Assembly (NCBI GenBank): GCA_040403075.1 | Contig: JBBALJ010000003.1 | Location: 1 to 64,000 of the forward strand | Source: RGVD01 sp040403075 | Lineage (GTDB): Bacteria; Bacteroidota; Bacteroidia; UKL13-3 | Direction: 5' to 3' | Length of the DNA: 64,000 nt | Shown: positions 39,460 through 50,084 of the stretch, piece after piece | Layout: every line of letters begins with the position of its first letter | Numbering within the stretch: the stretch's first letter is position 1 | Program-made: the position numbers and the translations under genes | The notes under the pieces: model-generated | Databases searched by the model: none | Told to the model about the DNA's origin: nothing | Seen by the model: only the letters and a program-made list of their open reading frames with translations

Positions 39460-41256
39460 TCAACTATATATAGATCTAGCTGTAATATTAGTACTTAGCC
39501 CCCCGTCATATGAAAGGTTTACATTAGTAATAATAAATTTGCCAGTGCCATCTAAATTATTATCTGGATAATTAATTGTAATTACATCGCCTACTGATAA
39601 TAATGGATTTCCAAATACCTCCATATTAACAATCATTTGCTGTTTAGACCACTGAGTTTTAATCCACTCTGAAAGCTTTTTAGCATCGCTCTCATTTTGT
39701 ATCCACATAGATTCAAAAATTGCTGGTTCTGGCGCACTAAATTCATTTACAGTTTTATCCATATACTCGTGCTGTCCTGTAGGTACAACATAATTTCCAA
39801 TAACACTGAATGAGTAGAATTGCCCATCCTCGATAGGAACATAAGTTCCAGCATTATTTAACAAATATATTTCTGCTCCAAACGAGCTAAGTCTTGATCC
39901 TAGAACTTGAACATATTTATTAATTCCTAGTGTAGCGTATAGGGGGTATCCTGGTCTCTGCTCATACTTTACAGATACTTTTCTAAGCTCACGTGCAACA
40001 GTACCAAATTCTTCAATCTTTCCATTTGGTAAACTTAATTTGTCAAAGTTGCTAAGCACCTTTTCCCCATACAAGAAATCTAGTGTTGTAGAAGCAAACT
40101 GTCCGTTATACACGTTTTGCATTACTCCAGTATTATATTGATTCTCATCAATTGGAGTTCCATATAGGTAGTCAAAAGAAACAGACCCTACCGATGCAAA
40201 CATCGCTACTTTAGAGGTGCGAGGAAGAATAAGTTTTGTTGGATCTGTTGTATTAGCGGCATTACTATCTACTGCAGATATTTTAAAATTATTTATATAT
40301 ACATCAATTACATTTGTTGTTGCTGTAGTTTTTACTTTTACATCCACCTTATAGTTTTTAGCACCAACTACTCCATTAACACTAGTGCTTGCAGTTTGTT
40401 GACTATCAGAAAGAACAATTTTTTTACCATTAACTATCTTAAATATTTGAACTTCATTTTCAGCAAGCACCTTAAGGTTAGATGTTTTTTGCATAAATAC
40501 ATAATAGCCATTCATTCCGCTATTGTCTACAAAGAATCCAAATCCTCCACCTACCTCTGTATACTTGGTTCCACCTGGAAAAAACATTCCAGTTCCAAAT
40601 GCATAGTGTGTCGAAGTTGTGCTTATTCCAAAATCTTTCATTGCAATAGAATAAGTATTTTTATTTTTTGAATTATTTGTAACTTTAAATAAAGATCTAG
40701 TAACTTGTCTATTGCCAACTACGGCATTAAATGTTCCTTGCGGTGCTGGTGTTGGAGTAGATCCATCTGGAACATCTGCTGTATTATTCTGTGCTCCAGT
40801 ATCTGCCGCAGGATTTGTTGCAGGAGAAGCTGAATTATTTGGAGTTGTGGCTCCAGTAGTAGTTGTTGCTACCCCACCAACGCGAGCAGCTTTTGGCATT
40901 GTAAAACTTTCATAAGAATACGCTCCATAGGTTCCATTTGCTGCATAACAAGCTGCTCTTAGTCTATACGTTTCTCCTGGGGTTAAACCAGTCAAAGTAA
41001 ATATTCCATCTGCATCGTTGAATGTTCTATCTGGTCCGCTGAAAGAACTGCTTTTAGTAACGTCTCCACGATAACTTGCTGGTGTTACTGAAGGAGTCAT
41101 AATAATAATTGTTACTTCTGTTGGAGAAGTTGGACTTGCTGATATCCATGGAATTGCAAGTTGGGATGGTGTAGCTGCTGTTGCTGCTCTAGGAGTATCA
41201 TAAAAACTTCCATAGGATGCTGCCATAATACCTTCTAGTGTTGTAGTGTTAATCAT
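39460..41256 (-). CDS. Minor tail protein with Fn3 and lectin-like domains
   Basis: A 598-residue protein. Residues 1-125 hold an Fn3-like domain (PTEVTIIIM..., LTGLTPGETYRL). A Pro/Thr/Ala linker (about 130-180) leads to a lectin/LamG-like beta sandwich (190-370, FGTGMFFPGG, GGGFGFFVDNSG). The last 200 residues (ESMWIQNESDAKKLSEWIK, LLSVGDVITINYP) match tail-tip/baseplate ends. The ATG at 41256 shares a base with the upstream stop. Confidence 0.7.
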   Translation of the reverse strand: MINTTTLEGIMAASYGSFYDTPRAATAATPSQLAIPWISASPTSPTEVTIIIMTPSVTPASYRGDVTKSSSFSGPDRTFNDADGIFTLTGLTPGETYRLRAACYAANGTYGAYSYESFTMPKAARVGGVATTTTGATTPNNSASPATNPAADTGAQNNTADVPDGSTPTPAPQGTFNAVVGNRQVTRSLFKVTNNSKNKNTYSIAMKDFGISTTSTHYAFGTGMFFPGGTKYTEVGGGFGFFVDNSGMNGYYVFMQKTSNLKVLAENEVQIFKIVNGKKIVLSDSQQTASTSVNGVVGAKNYKVDVKVKTTATTNVIDVYINNFKISAVDSNAANTTDPTKLILPRTSKVAMFASVGSVSFDYLYGTPIDENQYNTGVMQNVYNGQFASTTLDFLYGEKVLSNFDKLSLPNGKIEEFGTVARELRKVSVKYEQRPGYPLYATLGINKYVQVLGSRLSSFGAEIYLLNNAGTYVPIEDGQFYSFSVIGNYVVPTGQHEYMDKTVNEFSAPEPAIFESMWIQNESDAKKLSEWIKTQWSKQQMIVNMEVFGNPLLSVGDVITINYPDNNLDGTGKFIITNVNLSYDGGLSTNITARSIYS

Positions 41257-43148
41257 TATACCCAACTCACCTCATATCCGCTCCATGAATCAACTATATC
41301 TTGTGCTGCTGCATAATGATTTGCAATTGTTGTGCCAAATGCCCCTCTGGTTTTAATTCTAACTCTTCCAGTTCTTCCAGTTTTATCTGAGCCCACTACT
41401 CCCAAGCCTAGGAATTTTAAAACATCTGCGTTATTTTCAACAATAACATTTACTGTACTACCATCAGCAGTTTTATAAAAATATTCTATTCCATCATACT
41501 CTATTATTTCAGAGTCTATAACTAGGTAACCACTATATTCATCAATAACTTTTCCCGCTTCATAATCATTAGTTGTTATAGAACTTAGTTTAATAAATGC
41601 TCCAACTAAATCCGATGTATATAAATTTTGATCTAAGGACAAGGCTGCCATCCACCCTTTACCGCCCTGCCACAATGGCTGTGCTTGACCAGCATATTCA
41701 TTAGTAGTTACGCTATTCCATAAAATTTTAATTTGATTTGCCGAAGCTAAATCTGTTTTACTTAAAGACATAATATTTGATAAGGCTGACCCATTTGCAT
41801 TTAATCTAAATGACCAATCTGCTGTTCTTGATGTATTAAATAAATAATCTCTTGTATAAAATTGCAAAACATTATTTTCATCAACAACTGCTGTTATTTG
41901 TGCATCTCTACATAGTTCTTGAATTGCTTGCCATACTGTTTTGCTGTCATCTGACCACCAAAATTTTGGAGATAGAGGAGATGATTCTGCTGCTGCTGTA
42001 TTTACATTATAGTTTGTAAAGCCAATTGAATCTAATATCCTTCTTAGAATTCCAGGAACTGAATACTCTTCGCAAATAAGAGATGGGCATAGTGTATCTT
42101 GCAAAAGCTTTGCTGAATCTAATGCGGTTATATCTATGTCGCCATACTCTCCAGTTGACCAGCTATCGCAATAAAAAACACCCTGATTAAATTTTTCATA
42201 TTGACCATTTGAATCAGTAAGTGCTGCACCTGTAAAATAAAGTTTAACGTAAGGTTTAATTTGTATTTGTTTATACAGATATATTTTTGATGCATCAAAG
42301 GTAAATGTCTTGTCAAATGATTGGACGGTTCTGCTATCCTCGTATGAAATAAGTCCTAGTGATAAAGAGTTGGCGGAAACTTTTCCTATTGGCAATATGT
42401 CATCTGCGCCCGTAGAAGATTCTTTTGAAATACCCAACAAAGAAATTCTATCGGAAACATCAACAACCCATCTAGGAGAAAATTCAATTATTCCAATATA
42501 TTTATCTGCAACGGCACTTGCTGTAAGTCTAATACTTGTTAAGCTAACTGGGGCTGAAGGAGTTGATGGCTCAGTTGTTGTCCAAGATGTTCCGTTGTAA
42601 TGTATTGTTACTGTTCCTGCATTATAGTTTTTTGCTGGAAGCGTTGCAAATGTTTCTGTAATAGATCCTGTTGCTAACTGAGTTCCATTTCCATATATTG
42701 TCCATGTTGATGGAGTTGAATGAGATAGCTCAAATCTAGCAATAATTTTGTTTGTTAAAATAGTTTTAGGGTATGTTAAAGTTATGTCTGCGGCAGTAGA
42801 TTTTGCAGTTAAATAATATTTATACGTTGTGTCTACTCCTGGATAGTATGTTCTAAATGTCATTGGGTATGTAATAGACTTTGGGTTTCTGTAGCTATTG
42901 GTTGCAACATCTCCAGTAATTGCATATTTTATTCCTGCACCGAGTGGTCTATTTGATTTAATAATTGCGTCTGCTGGAAATAGTTTTTTAAAAGGCTTTG
43001 CTCCATTTTCCGCTACAATATCTGTTCCCGAAATAGTAATATTGTCTACTAATGTGTTCATGTTATATTCAAAGGTACAACCAATTTTAGTTGATATGTT
43101 TGTGCTATTTTCTAATATGGTTTTTGCATTTGTTGATGAGGATATCAT
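41256..43148 (-). CDS. Tail-tip / baseplate hub protein
   Basis: A 630-residue protein downstream of the distal-tail-like gene, where siphoviruses encode the tail hub (Tal/gp27-like). LDSAKLLQDTLCPSLICEEYSVPGILRRILDSIGF and the DENNVLQFYTRDYLF strand fit this group. An inserted beta domain (about 100-235) could be carbohydrate binding. Coupled by TAATG to genes on both sides. Confidence 0.65.
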   Translation of the reverse strand: MISSSTNAKTILENSTNISTKIGCTFEYNMNTLVDNITISGTDIVAENGAKPFKKLFPADAIIKSNRPLGAGIKYAITGDVATNSYRNPKSITYPMTFRTYYPGVDTTYKYYLTAKSTAADITLTYPKTILTNKIIARFELSHSTPSTWTIYGNGTQLATGSITETFATLPAKNYNAGTVTIHYNGTSWTTTEPSTPSAPVSLTSIRLTASAVADKYIGIIEFSPRWVVDVSDRISLLGISKESSTGADDILPIGKVSANSLSLGLISYEDSRTVQSFDKTFTFDASKIYLYKQIQIKPYVKLYFTGAALTDSNGQYEKFNQGVFYCDSWSTGEYGDIDITALDSAKLLQDTLCPSLICEEYSVPGILRRILDSIGFTNYNVNTAAAESSPLSPKFWWSDDSKTVWQAIQELCRDAQITAVVDENNVLQFYTRDYLFNTSRTADWSFRLNANGSALSNIMSLSKTDLASANQIKILWNSVTTNEYAGQAQPLWQGGKGWMAALSLDQNLYTSDLVGAFIKLSSITTNDYEAGKVIDEYSGYLVIDSEIIEYDGIEYFYKTADGSTVNVIVENNADVLKFLGLGVVGSDKTGRTGRVRIKTRGAFGTTIANHYAAAQDIVDSWSGYEVSWV

Positions 43149-43618
43149 TAGACCTCATCCATAGATAATGAAACATTCCAAAATGGCTGAAGTCCTCTTT
43201 TGACTATCGTAAAACTGCATGAACTAATTACGACAGTTGCTGGTTCAAACCCTACTGCTGTTTGGTCTGCCCCTGTTTTTGCTAAATTTATTTTAATATT
43301 AAAAGAACCCTGTCCTGCAGATGAAAGATAGAATGATCTTATATCTTCTGCTCCCCATGCGCCGTCGACAGTTAAAGTTCTATATGAAGGAAGCATTGTC
43401 CAGGATGTTGAAAACTTTCTTTTGTCTGCAATAAAGTTTTTTCTTATGGATCCATTAGATGTTCTGGATACCTTTTCAATTCTTTCTACGTCTACAGTAA
43501 ACTCGCTTCTATTGTGCTCAGTAACCTTATTCCAAATGTTGGTAGTGCCTGCTGGGGTTGCAAGTAGATCTTTAGCTTCTATGCTTAAGATTGATCCTCT
43601 AGGTAATAGTATTGTCAT
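43148..43618 (-). CDS. Distal-tail-like protein
   Basis: A 156-residue protein directly after the tape measure. RKNFIADKRKFSTSWTMLPS and TVDGAWGAEDIRSFYLSSAG match the small protein that caps the tail tube below the tape measure in actinophages (Dit-like function). Overlaps the tape measure stop by 4 nt. Confidence 0.65.
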   Translation of the reverse strand: MTILLPRGSILSIEAKDLLATPAGTTNIWNKVTEHNRSEFTVDVERIEKVSRTSNGSIRKNFIADKRKFSTSWTMLPSYRTLTVDGAWGAEDIRSFYLSSAGQGSFNIKINLAKTGADQTAVGFEPATVVISSCSFTIVKRGLQPFWNVSLSMDEV

Positions 43619-46600
43619 GCGCTATAGCTCCCAACCGTTCTTGTTTTGCCTTCTTTGGCACCAATTAATTGCATCTTCTGCTCAAACTTTCTCATTACAT
43701 CGTCTGCTGTAACATTAGTTCCATTAAGCTCTATGTTGATATTATACACACAATCTGATGATGTTGTGTTAGATAAGCCACGCATTCCATTAATACCAGA
43801 CCCTGGAATATTATAGTTTCCAGCTGTATTTATATTTGGATAAATTGTACCAGGCATATCAAATTTAATACCTTCTGTTTTCATTCCATCATTAACCGTA
43901 TATAATTGTCCAGGAGTAAATCTTCCTCCACCAGCTCTTCTCACAGCTCTTGGGTCTTTCATCGCAGCATCATAACCATCTGTTACATTATATGTAACTC
44001 CTTCATATTCAAACAAGTCGCCTCTTTTTAATTTTTTAGATCTAATTAATAATTCTCTAGCATCTTCTTTAAGGAATCCGTCTTTCATATATCCAGTTTT
44101 TAAATCAGTAGCATCAACATTTTTATTAAAAGTGCCCTTTTCTAATACGGCTTTGATGTCTGCTGAGTCATATGAATTTTTAGTTGACCCTCCTAATGCT
44201 TTATGAATGTCTTTAAGGGTTGCTCCGCCGCCTAAATCTTTAACCATTGCCTTATAATTAGTTTCACCTTGTTTTGTAACCTCTGAAACTAATGAATCAA
44301 ATGCTGTATTGGCTCCACCCATCGGAACCATTCCTACTTTAGGAATTCTATATGTTTTATCAACTAGTCTTTTATTTGTTTCTGGGTCTACATACTTTTT
44401 AAATGCTTCTTGAACAGCGTTAGATGATTTTTCTAATTCCCCAAGAATTAAATCAAAGTCTCCTTTTATAGCCTTATCTTCAATAGCCTTTTTCTTTAAA
44501 TCTTTTTGATCATCATTTGTAGCTTGTCTTTGAGCTAAAGTTAGGAGCTTTGACATCATATCATCAATTTTTCCTTGAGTTACTGTTTTAGCTTCTCCAG
44601 TTTTGCCAGCTTTAACTACCGCATCTTGCTGTTTTGCTTTTCTTTCAGCATCATCGTCAAGTAATTTTTGTTGTGCTTCTAAAGCGTTCTTTTCTAGTTC
44701 ATCAACTTTTGCCATAGATTGCTTAGCTTGCATTTCTTTAGTAAGTTGAGCAATACTTAATTGAGCTTGTGCATAAGCATCTCTATCTCCACGGGCAAGG
44801 GCTGATTGTGACTCAAGTTGCAATTTCTGTAATTCTAATTCTGTATTTTCTGCATCTAAAGAATCAGACATTGCTTTTCTTTTTGCATCTGCCTCTTTTT
44901 TAATTGCAGCAATTTTATCGTTGATTAATTTTATTGCTGCTTTAGTTAATCCAGCTTCTGAATTTCCTGCTTTCTTTATAAGATCTGCTCCAGATTTAAT
45001 TTCTGCTTTTAATTTATTTGAAGCTTTTGCAGCGGCTCCTAGTGAATTGGAAGCAACAGTTCCTGAAGCAATTTGTTCTCCTGCAAGGGACATGGCATCT
45101 TGATACATTGCCATTCCAATTGCTGTTTCTGAATTAACATTTCTTAGATCAACTTGAACGCCCGCTAAAGATAGTCTCCACTTTGCATACATTCCGCCAA
45201 TAGTGTCTGTTGCTTTTAATATAGATGCTAATTGTGGGTTTTCTTTTTTAAGTAGGTCAAGGGAGGCTTGTCCCATTTCTTTATCTTTAAGTCCTAAATC
45301 TATAAGTTTTTGATATTGCATTTCTAATGCTTTTGTTTGTGTTATTTTTTCACCAGTAGCATCTTTTGTTCCAACTAAGGACTGTACTGCTGCATCTAGT
45401 GATGTTACTACGGAATCTATATTGCCTGAAAAAGCTGCTGAGTCTATGCTGCTAGTTCCAGCATTTAATTCATCAATATTCTTAGCTAAATTTTTAATAG
45501 TAAATGATGCTGCAGTAGATTTATCTATAATTTGCTGGAATCCCTTTTGTGATATAGCATCAAATCCTTGACCAGCTTTGTTAGAAGCTTCAATTAAGGC
45601 ATAAATTTTATTTGTTGCATCTTGTACGCTCATGCCACCAGCAACAAATTGAGCTTTTAAATTTGAGGCCAAATCATTCACCTTAGAAGAATCAACATTA
45701 TTAAATGTTGCCATTAATTCTGGCATAGTTTCTTTTGCTGTTTTCTTTAATTCTTTAAGCTGTGCAATTGTAACAGTTAATCCAGATACTCCAGAACTAG
45801 TGCTTGCCTCATAAGCTAATAAACCTTTTTCTCTTTGTATTTTTAATTCTGCATTAACACGCTTTAACTTATCAGTCATTGACTCATAACTAATTCCTGC
45901 TTCTGCCGCACCCTTTTTTGTAATGCCATTAAGCATTGCATTTTCTCTGCGTGTTTCTGCCATTTGTTTGTTATAAATTTTTATTCCAGCAACCAATACG
46001 CCTATTGCGAGTGTGGCTATTCCTATTGGTCCAGTAAAAAATTTAACTGCCATTCCAGCAACTCTAAATGCTATTCCAGCAATTCTGCCAAATGTAGAAA
46101 CCATGCCAGTAATATTTTTTAATTGCTTAAGTGCAGGAGTAAGCATCTGCAGCATAGGTAGCATTTGCATTGCTGTTCCTGTTGCCATCATTGCAGTTCC
46201 TGCTGGCCCTTGAGCCATCATTCCGCCCATTTGTAATCCCATGCCAGCTGCAAATAGTCCTTGGTTTCCAATCTCTGATTTTGCGCTATCTCCTGGAGTT
46301 TTGCCTGTTTGGAATCCTGACTGGAATGCTGACTTAACCCCGCCCGCTTTAGCTAAATATTGTGTTCTTGGAACCAAACCGCCATTAGCCATATAAACTT
46401 GTCCACCGTTAGAATATCCTCTACGCCATTTAGCTGTTAATGCTGCTGATCTAGGATCTTGTGCCAATGGAGCAAATCTTGATTTATGTTTTATTGATGC
46501 TAGAAGCATATTCCATTTTGAAGGAGCCACCTTTGCTCCCATGTGTCCTTTTTCTGCATCAAAGACTTTACTTAATGTTGTATCTCCTTTACCTAATGCA

Positions 46601-49600
46601 CCAGCATACAAGTTTGCAGGCGGAGTATCATATAGCTCTTGCGCTAAAGCAAAGTGTGTTGCATTTTGATTTCCAGAAAATCCACTCGAAGTTCCAGTTA
46701 AATGTTTTGGCATCTTTTGTCCATCAAAACCAAAAGTTCTTCTGGATCCTTTAAGCTCACCTTTACCTTGAGCATCTCTTTGATGTCCAATAAACATTAA
46801 CTCTTCAGCTAGTCTAACTTGTCTTTTCATAGCAGGGCTATGTCTAGTTATTGTTTTTAAATGCTTCATTCCAATGCTATTAGCAACAGTTTCAAAGTAT
46901 CTAGCATTTATTTTTGTAGGACCCTTTGATGCAAAGCTTGATGTAAGCTCTGTGTATGCATTTTTTAAAGCCTGTTGTAATTTAAGTTTATCTGCAGGAG
47001 TGCTACCGTATCCTAGTCTAAGGGCTTGATCATAAAGAAGTGCCATTGGGTGTAGGCCTCTTGAATGCAATTGCTGTAAATCATTAGCAATAAACTCTCC
47101 AGTTAAATCAATTGCTGGTCTATTCCCTGCCAAAGCTTGGTTAGCATCTCTTCCTTGCCACATCATTGTTGCTGGCATAAAGTCTTTTCCGCCACCAGAA
47201 TCATTTAATGATTTAAGATAAGGAAGTGTTTCTGGAGTTACCGCACCTGCTTTAACAACAAACTCTCCTGGAGTAAGCATTGCTGGAACTGTGTCTGTTC
47301 CCATTGGCTTAAACTCTGGGCCATTACTTCCATTTTCTCTATATACCATTCCACCAGTTGCAAATCTTTTTGGTATAGTTGTTTCAATATTATATCCTGC
47401 ACCTGAAGTTCTTACTCCTAGGTTACGTGCAATTTTATCAATAAAATCTTTTGTCTTACTCTTTTTAAACAATTCACGCATATTTGATTTTCCGCTTGCG
47501 CTAACTACTGGTTGATTTAATGTAGGTATCATTGTTGGGTTAAGAGTTCTTCCCATTCCTTGTGCTTGAGCCATAGTTGTTTGTGCAATTAATGCTTCTG
47601 TTCTAGCATTTAAAGAGATTATTTGAGCCCTAGCTTGTTGAACATTTAGTGCACCCGCTTCAAGCTGGGCTATAATTGCTCTTGATTCTACTGCAGCATT
47701 TTTTGTTATAGCAGATACTGCTGGTAAAACGTCGTCAAATATTGACATAAATTCTTTTGTTGCAACTCCTGTGCTTGCAATAGATGTTTTTAATGCCTCT
47801 ATTTCTGACTTTGATTGCATACCTAATGTTGCCATCATGGCATGCCATTTGCCTGCCTCTGATGCAACCACTCCTGTTGATGTTCCATTAATTCTTGTTA
47901 GTCCTGGAATGTTTGGAAGATCTGACTCTGCATAAATTTGTGGGTTAGCGCCAATTTTTTGATTTACAGGAATTGATCCTGGAACCATGCCAAAGAAAGT
48001 TTGATTTAATCTTTCTGTTTCTGACATCATTCCTCTAGGATTCATATGTGAACTTGCTCTAGAATATGATGGCCCAACCATAGGGTGATTTTTATCTACT
48101 ATTCTTGATCCCGCTCCAGCTTGTTGTGCTAAGTTCCCCGCCATTGTTCTTACTGCTGGTGCTACTGAAATTGATCCAGATGCAGCTTTTGCTTCTAATA
48201 CTGAAAATTCATCAATAAGGTTTTTTAATGCTAGTTGTAAAACTCCTGCTGCTTTTGCGTCGCTATAAAGAGTTTGCTCTATTAAGCTTCCAGCTTTTTC
48301 TGCTGCTAGAATTTCTGGGGTTAAATATTTCCATCCTTCTCCACCTTTAAATAGGGCTTTCATATGGAATACGCCCTTGACTATGTAGCCAAAGAAGTTT
48401 GCAAGAACACCAGTTAACATAATAAGTGGTCCAGCTACTGCAGTCAATCCTCCAAATAATGTTAGTACTTGTTTTAATGGCTTTGGAAGGTTGCTGACAA
48501 AATCAAGTATCTTGGTTACAACGTTTATAAGAGTTGTATTAATATTTAAGAAAGACTCTCCAATTCCAGCTAACTCTGCTTTTAATCCTTCTACTGCACG
48601 AGAATACTTACCAGATGCAGATTCAGTTACTGTTCTTAATTCTCGATCAGCCAGTGCCCCAAGATCTTTTGTGCTTGCTTTCATTAAGTCTAAAACCTGA
48701 AGGGTTTGGCTTCCTTCTCTCCCAAGGTTTTCAAATAAAGCATTCATTCTTGCAAATTGGAATTTTCCAAACAAGTTTTCGATTGCCTGCTGCTTTTTTA
48801 AAGGATCTAATTTATCAAGTGCTGCCTGCATTGCCAACAATGTATCTGTTGTGCTTCCAGCATTGTCATTTACAATTCCTAATAGATCAATTCCAAATGT
48901 TTTAAATTGTGCTACTGATGCTTTTGTTGGGTTGATTAAAGATGCAAGGCCTGACTTTAAAGCGTTTGCTCCTTCAGATGCATTGATTCCGCCTTCTTTC
49001 ATTGCAGTTAGATATAATGCTAAATCTTTTATGTCTCCGCCGAGTCCTTGGATAACTGGTCCAGCTTTTGGAATTGCTTCAACTAAATCTGCAAGGCTTG
49101 TAGATGTCTGGTTTTCAACTGCGTTTAAAAAGTTAATTGATTCTGTTAATTGTTCTGTGTTTTGCTTAAATGCAGATTGGATTGCTAGTGTAGCTTTCAT
49201 TGCTTCTGCTCTATCTACTTCACCCAGTACTGCAAGTCTAGTAGTTTCTTCAATAGATGCAATAAGCTTTTGTCCAGTTTGTCCCGTTGCCGCAATGTCT
49301 GCGCCTAGTGATAAAGTTTCTCTATAAGAAGCACCTAAATTTTTTGCAAGGGACTTTGCTGTTGCTTCTACTTCTGATCTAATCTTTCCTAATTCTTCTG
49401 CTGTTGTTCCAGCAGTATCTCCATAAACTTTAGTTAATCTTACAAGTTCTTGATCCGCCGTTTTAAATGCATCTGCTGCCGCTTTACCAAAAGCTGCTAT
49501 AGGAAGTGTAAGTCCTACGCTTAGCTGACGTCCAGCCCACTGAGTATTTTTACCCCAGTTAATTAATTGTCCAGCGCCTTGCTGTACAACTTTATTCATA

Positions 49601-50079
49601 ATCTGAAGTTCTTGTCTAGCAATTGCTGTTTTATTTTTTACTTCATCCAGGCCTCTTGGAACCTGAACATTGAATTGCATTAAGCCTTGAGCGTTTCTTC
49701 CCAAAGGCTGGATAATTGCATTTTGTAGAGCTACCTGTTGTTTAGCAAGATCACGAATAAGACCACCCGAAGTCTTGGTGTGGGTCTGCATAGTTTGAAA
49801 ATACTTGCCTAGCTTAATTTGTCCTGACTCTAAGTTTTTACCAAACTTTTCTACATCAGAGTTTAAGCTTACAAAGTGTGTTGAAAACTGTCCTGTACTT
49901 CTGAGAGTATCAGAAAAGGACCTATTCATTACAGCAATTTGATTTGCAAGCATCTTGTTAGATGATGCAATTTTTTCTTGAAGTTTAGATAATGAGGCTG
50001 TTACTTTATGTACATCTGCAATAAGATTAGAAAAATCCGCATTAGCGGTGATTCTGGTTCTTACTTGTTCTTCAGCCAT
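43615..50079 (-). CDS. Tape measure protein
   Basis: A 2154-residue protein that sets tail length; at about 1.5 A per residue it predicts a tail near 320 nm. The N-terminus is coiled-coil. The PhageMin/TP901 core is at about 190-400 (AAFGKAAADAFKTADQEL, TTAEELGKIRSEVEATAKSL, LSLGADIAATGQTG). Hydrophobic segments lie near 525-560 and 1340-1370 (FFTGPIGIATLAIGVLVAG). A globular, His/Leu-rich part sits between two GG-x-V elements (about 910 and 1228), including the common GTDTVPAMLTPGEFVV. AAGGAG precedes the ATG. Confidence 0.95.
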   Translation of the reverse strand: MAEEQVRTRITANADFSNLIADVHKVTASLSKLQEKIASSNKMLANQIAVMNRSFSDTLRSTGQFSTHFVSLNSDVEKFGKNLESGQIKLGKYFQTMQTHTKTSGGLIRDLAKQQVALQNAIIQPLGRNAQGLMQFNVQVPRGLDEVKNKTAIARQELQIMNKVVQQGAGQLINWGKNTQWAGRQLSVGLTLPIAAFGKAAADAFKTADQELVRLTKVYGDTAGTTAEELGKIRSEVEATAKSLAKNLGASYRETLSLGADIAATGQTGQKLIASIEETTRLAVLGEVDRAEAMKATLAIQSAFKQNTEQLTESINFLNAVENQTSTSLADLVEAIPKAGPVIQGLGGDIKDLALYLTAMKEGGINASEGANALKSGLASLINPTKASVAQFKTFGIDLLGIVNDNAGSTTDTLLAMQAALDKLDPLKKQQAIENLFGKFQFARMNALFENLGREGSQTLQVLDLMKASTKDLGALADRELRTVTESASGKYSRAVEGLKAELAGIGESFLNINTTLINVVTKILDFVSNLPKPLKQVLTLFGGLTAVAGPLIMLTGVLANFFGYIVKGVFHMKALFKGGEGWKYLTPEILAAEKAGSLIEQTLYSDAKAAGVLQLALKNLIDEFSVLEAKAASGSISVAPAVRTMAGNLAQQAGAGSRIVDKNHPMVGPSYSRASSHMNPRGMMSETERLNQTFFGMVPGSIPVNQKIGANPQIYAESDLPNIPGLTRINGTSTGVVASEAGKWHAMMATLGMQSKSEIEALKTSIASTGVATKEFMSIFDDVLPAVSAITKNAAVESRAIIAQLEAGALNVQQARAQIISLNARTEALIAQTTMAQAQGMGRTLNPTMIPTLNQPVVSASGKSNMRELFKKSKTKDFIDKIARNLGVRTSGAGYNIETTIPKRFATGGMVYRENGSNGPEFKPMGTDTVPAMLTPGEFVVKAGAVTPETLPYLKSLNDSGGGKDFMPATMMWQGRDANQALAGNRPAIDLTGEFIANDLQQLHSRGLHPMALLYDQALRLGYGSTPADKLKLQQALKNAYTELTSSFASKGPTKINARYFETVANSIGMKHLKTITRHSPAMKRQVRLAEELMFIGHQRDAQGKGELKGSRRTFGFDGQKMPKHLTGTSSGFSGNQNATHFALAQELYDTPPANLYAGALGKGDTTLSKVFDAEKGHMGAKVAPSKWNMLLASIKHKSRFAPLAQDPRSAALTAKWRRGYSNGGQVYMANGGLVPRTQYLAKAGGVKSAFQSGFQTGKTPGDSAKSEIGNQGLFAAGMGLQMGGMMAQGPAGTAMMATGTAMQMLPMLQMLTPALKQLKNITGMVSTFGRIAGIAFRVAGMAVKFFTGPIGIATLAIGVLVAGIKIYNKQMAETRRENAMLNGITKKGAAEAGISYESMTDKLKRVNAELKIQREKGLLAYEASTSSGVSGLTVTIAQLKELKKTAKETMPELMATFNNVDSSKVNDLASNLKAQFVAGGMSVQDATNKIYALIEASNKAGQGFDAISQKGFQQIIDKSTAASFTIKNLAKNIDELNAGTSSIDSAAFSGNIDSVVTSLDAAVQSLVGTKDATGEKITQTKALEMQYQKLIDLGLKDKEMGQASLDLLKKENPQLASILKATDTIGGMYAKWRLSLAGVQVDLRNVNSETAIGMAMYQDAMSLAGEQIASGTVASNSLGAAAKASNKLKAEIKSGADLIKKAGNSEAGLTKAAIKLINDKIAAIKKEADAKRKAMSDSLDAENTELELQKLQLESQSALARGDRDAYAQAQLSIAQLTKEMQAKQSMAKVDELEKNALEAQQKLLDDDAERKAKQQDAVVKAGKTGEAKTVTQGKIDDMMSKLLTLAQRQATNDDQKDLKKKAIEDKAIKGDFDLILGELEKSSNAVQEAFKKYVDPETNKRLVDKTYRIPKVGMVPMGGANTAFDSLVSEVTKQGETNYKAMVKDLGGGATLKDIHKALGGSTKNSYDSADIKAVLEKGTFNKNVDATDLKTGYMKDGFLKEDARELLIRSKKLKRGDLFEYEGVTYNVTDGYDAAMKDPRAVRRAGGGRFTPGQLYTVNDGMKTEGIKFDMPGTIYPNINTAGNYNIPGSGINGMRGLSNTTSSDCVYNINIELNGTNVTADDVMRKFEQKMQLIGAKEGKTRTVGSYSA

Positions 50080-50084
50080 TTATT

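Noticed and set aside
46461..49327. Plus-strand frames opposite the tape measure
   Set aside because: Same shadow effect; the tape measure frame is continuous and well supported.
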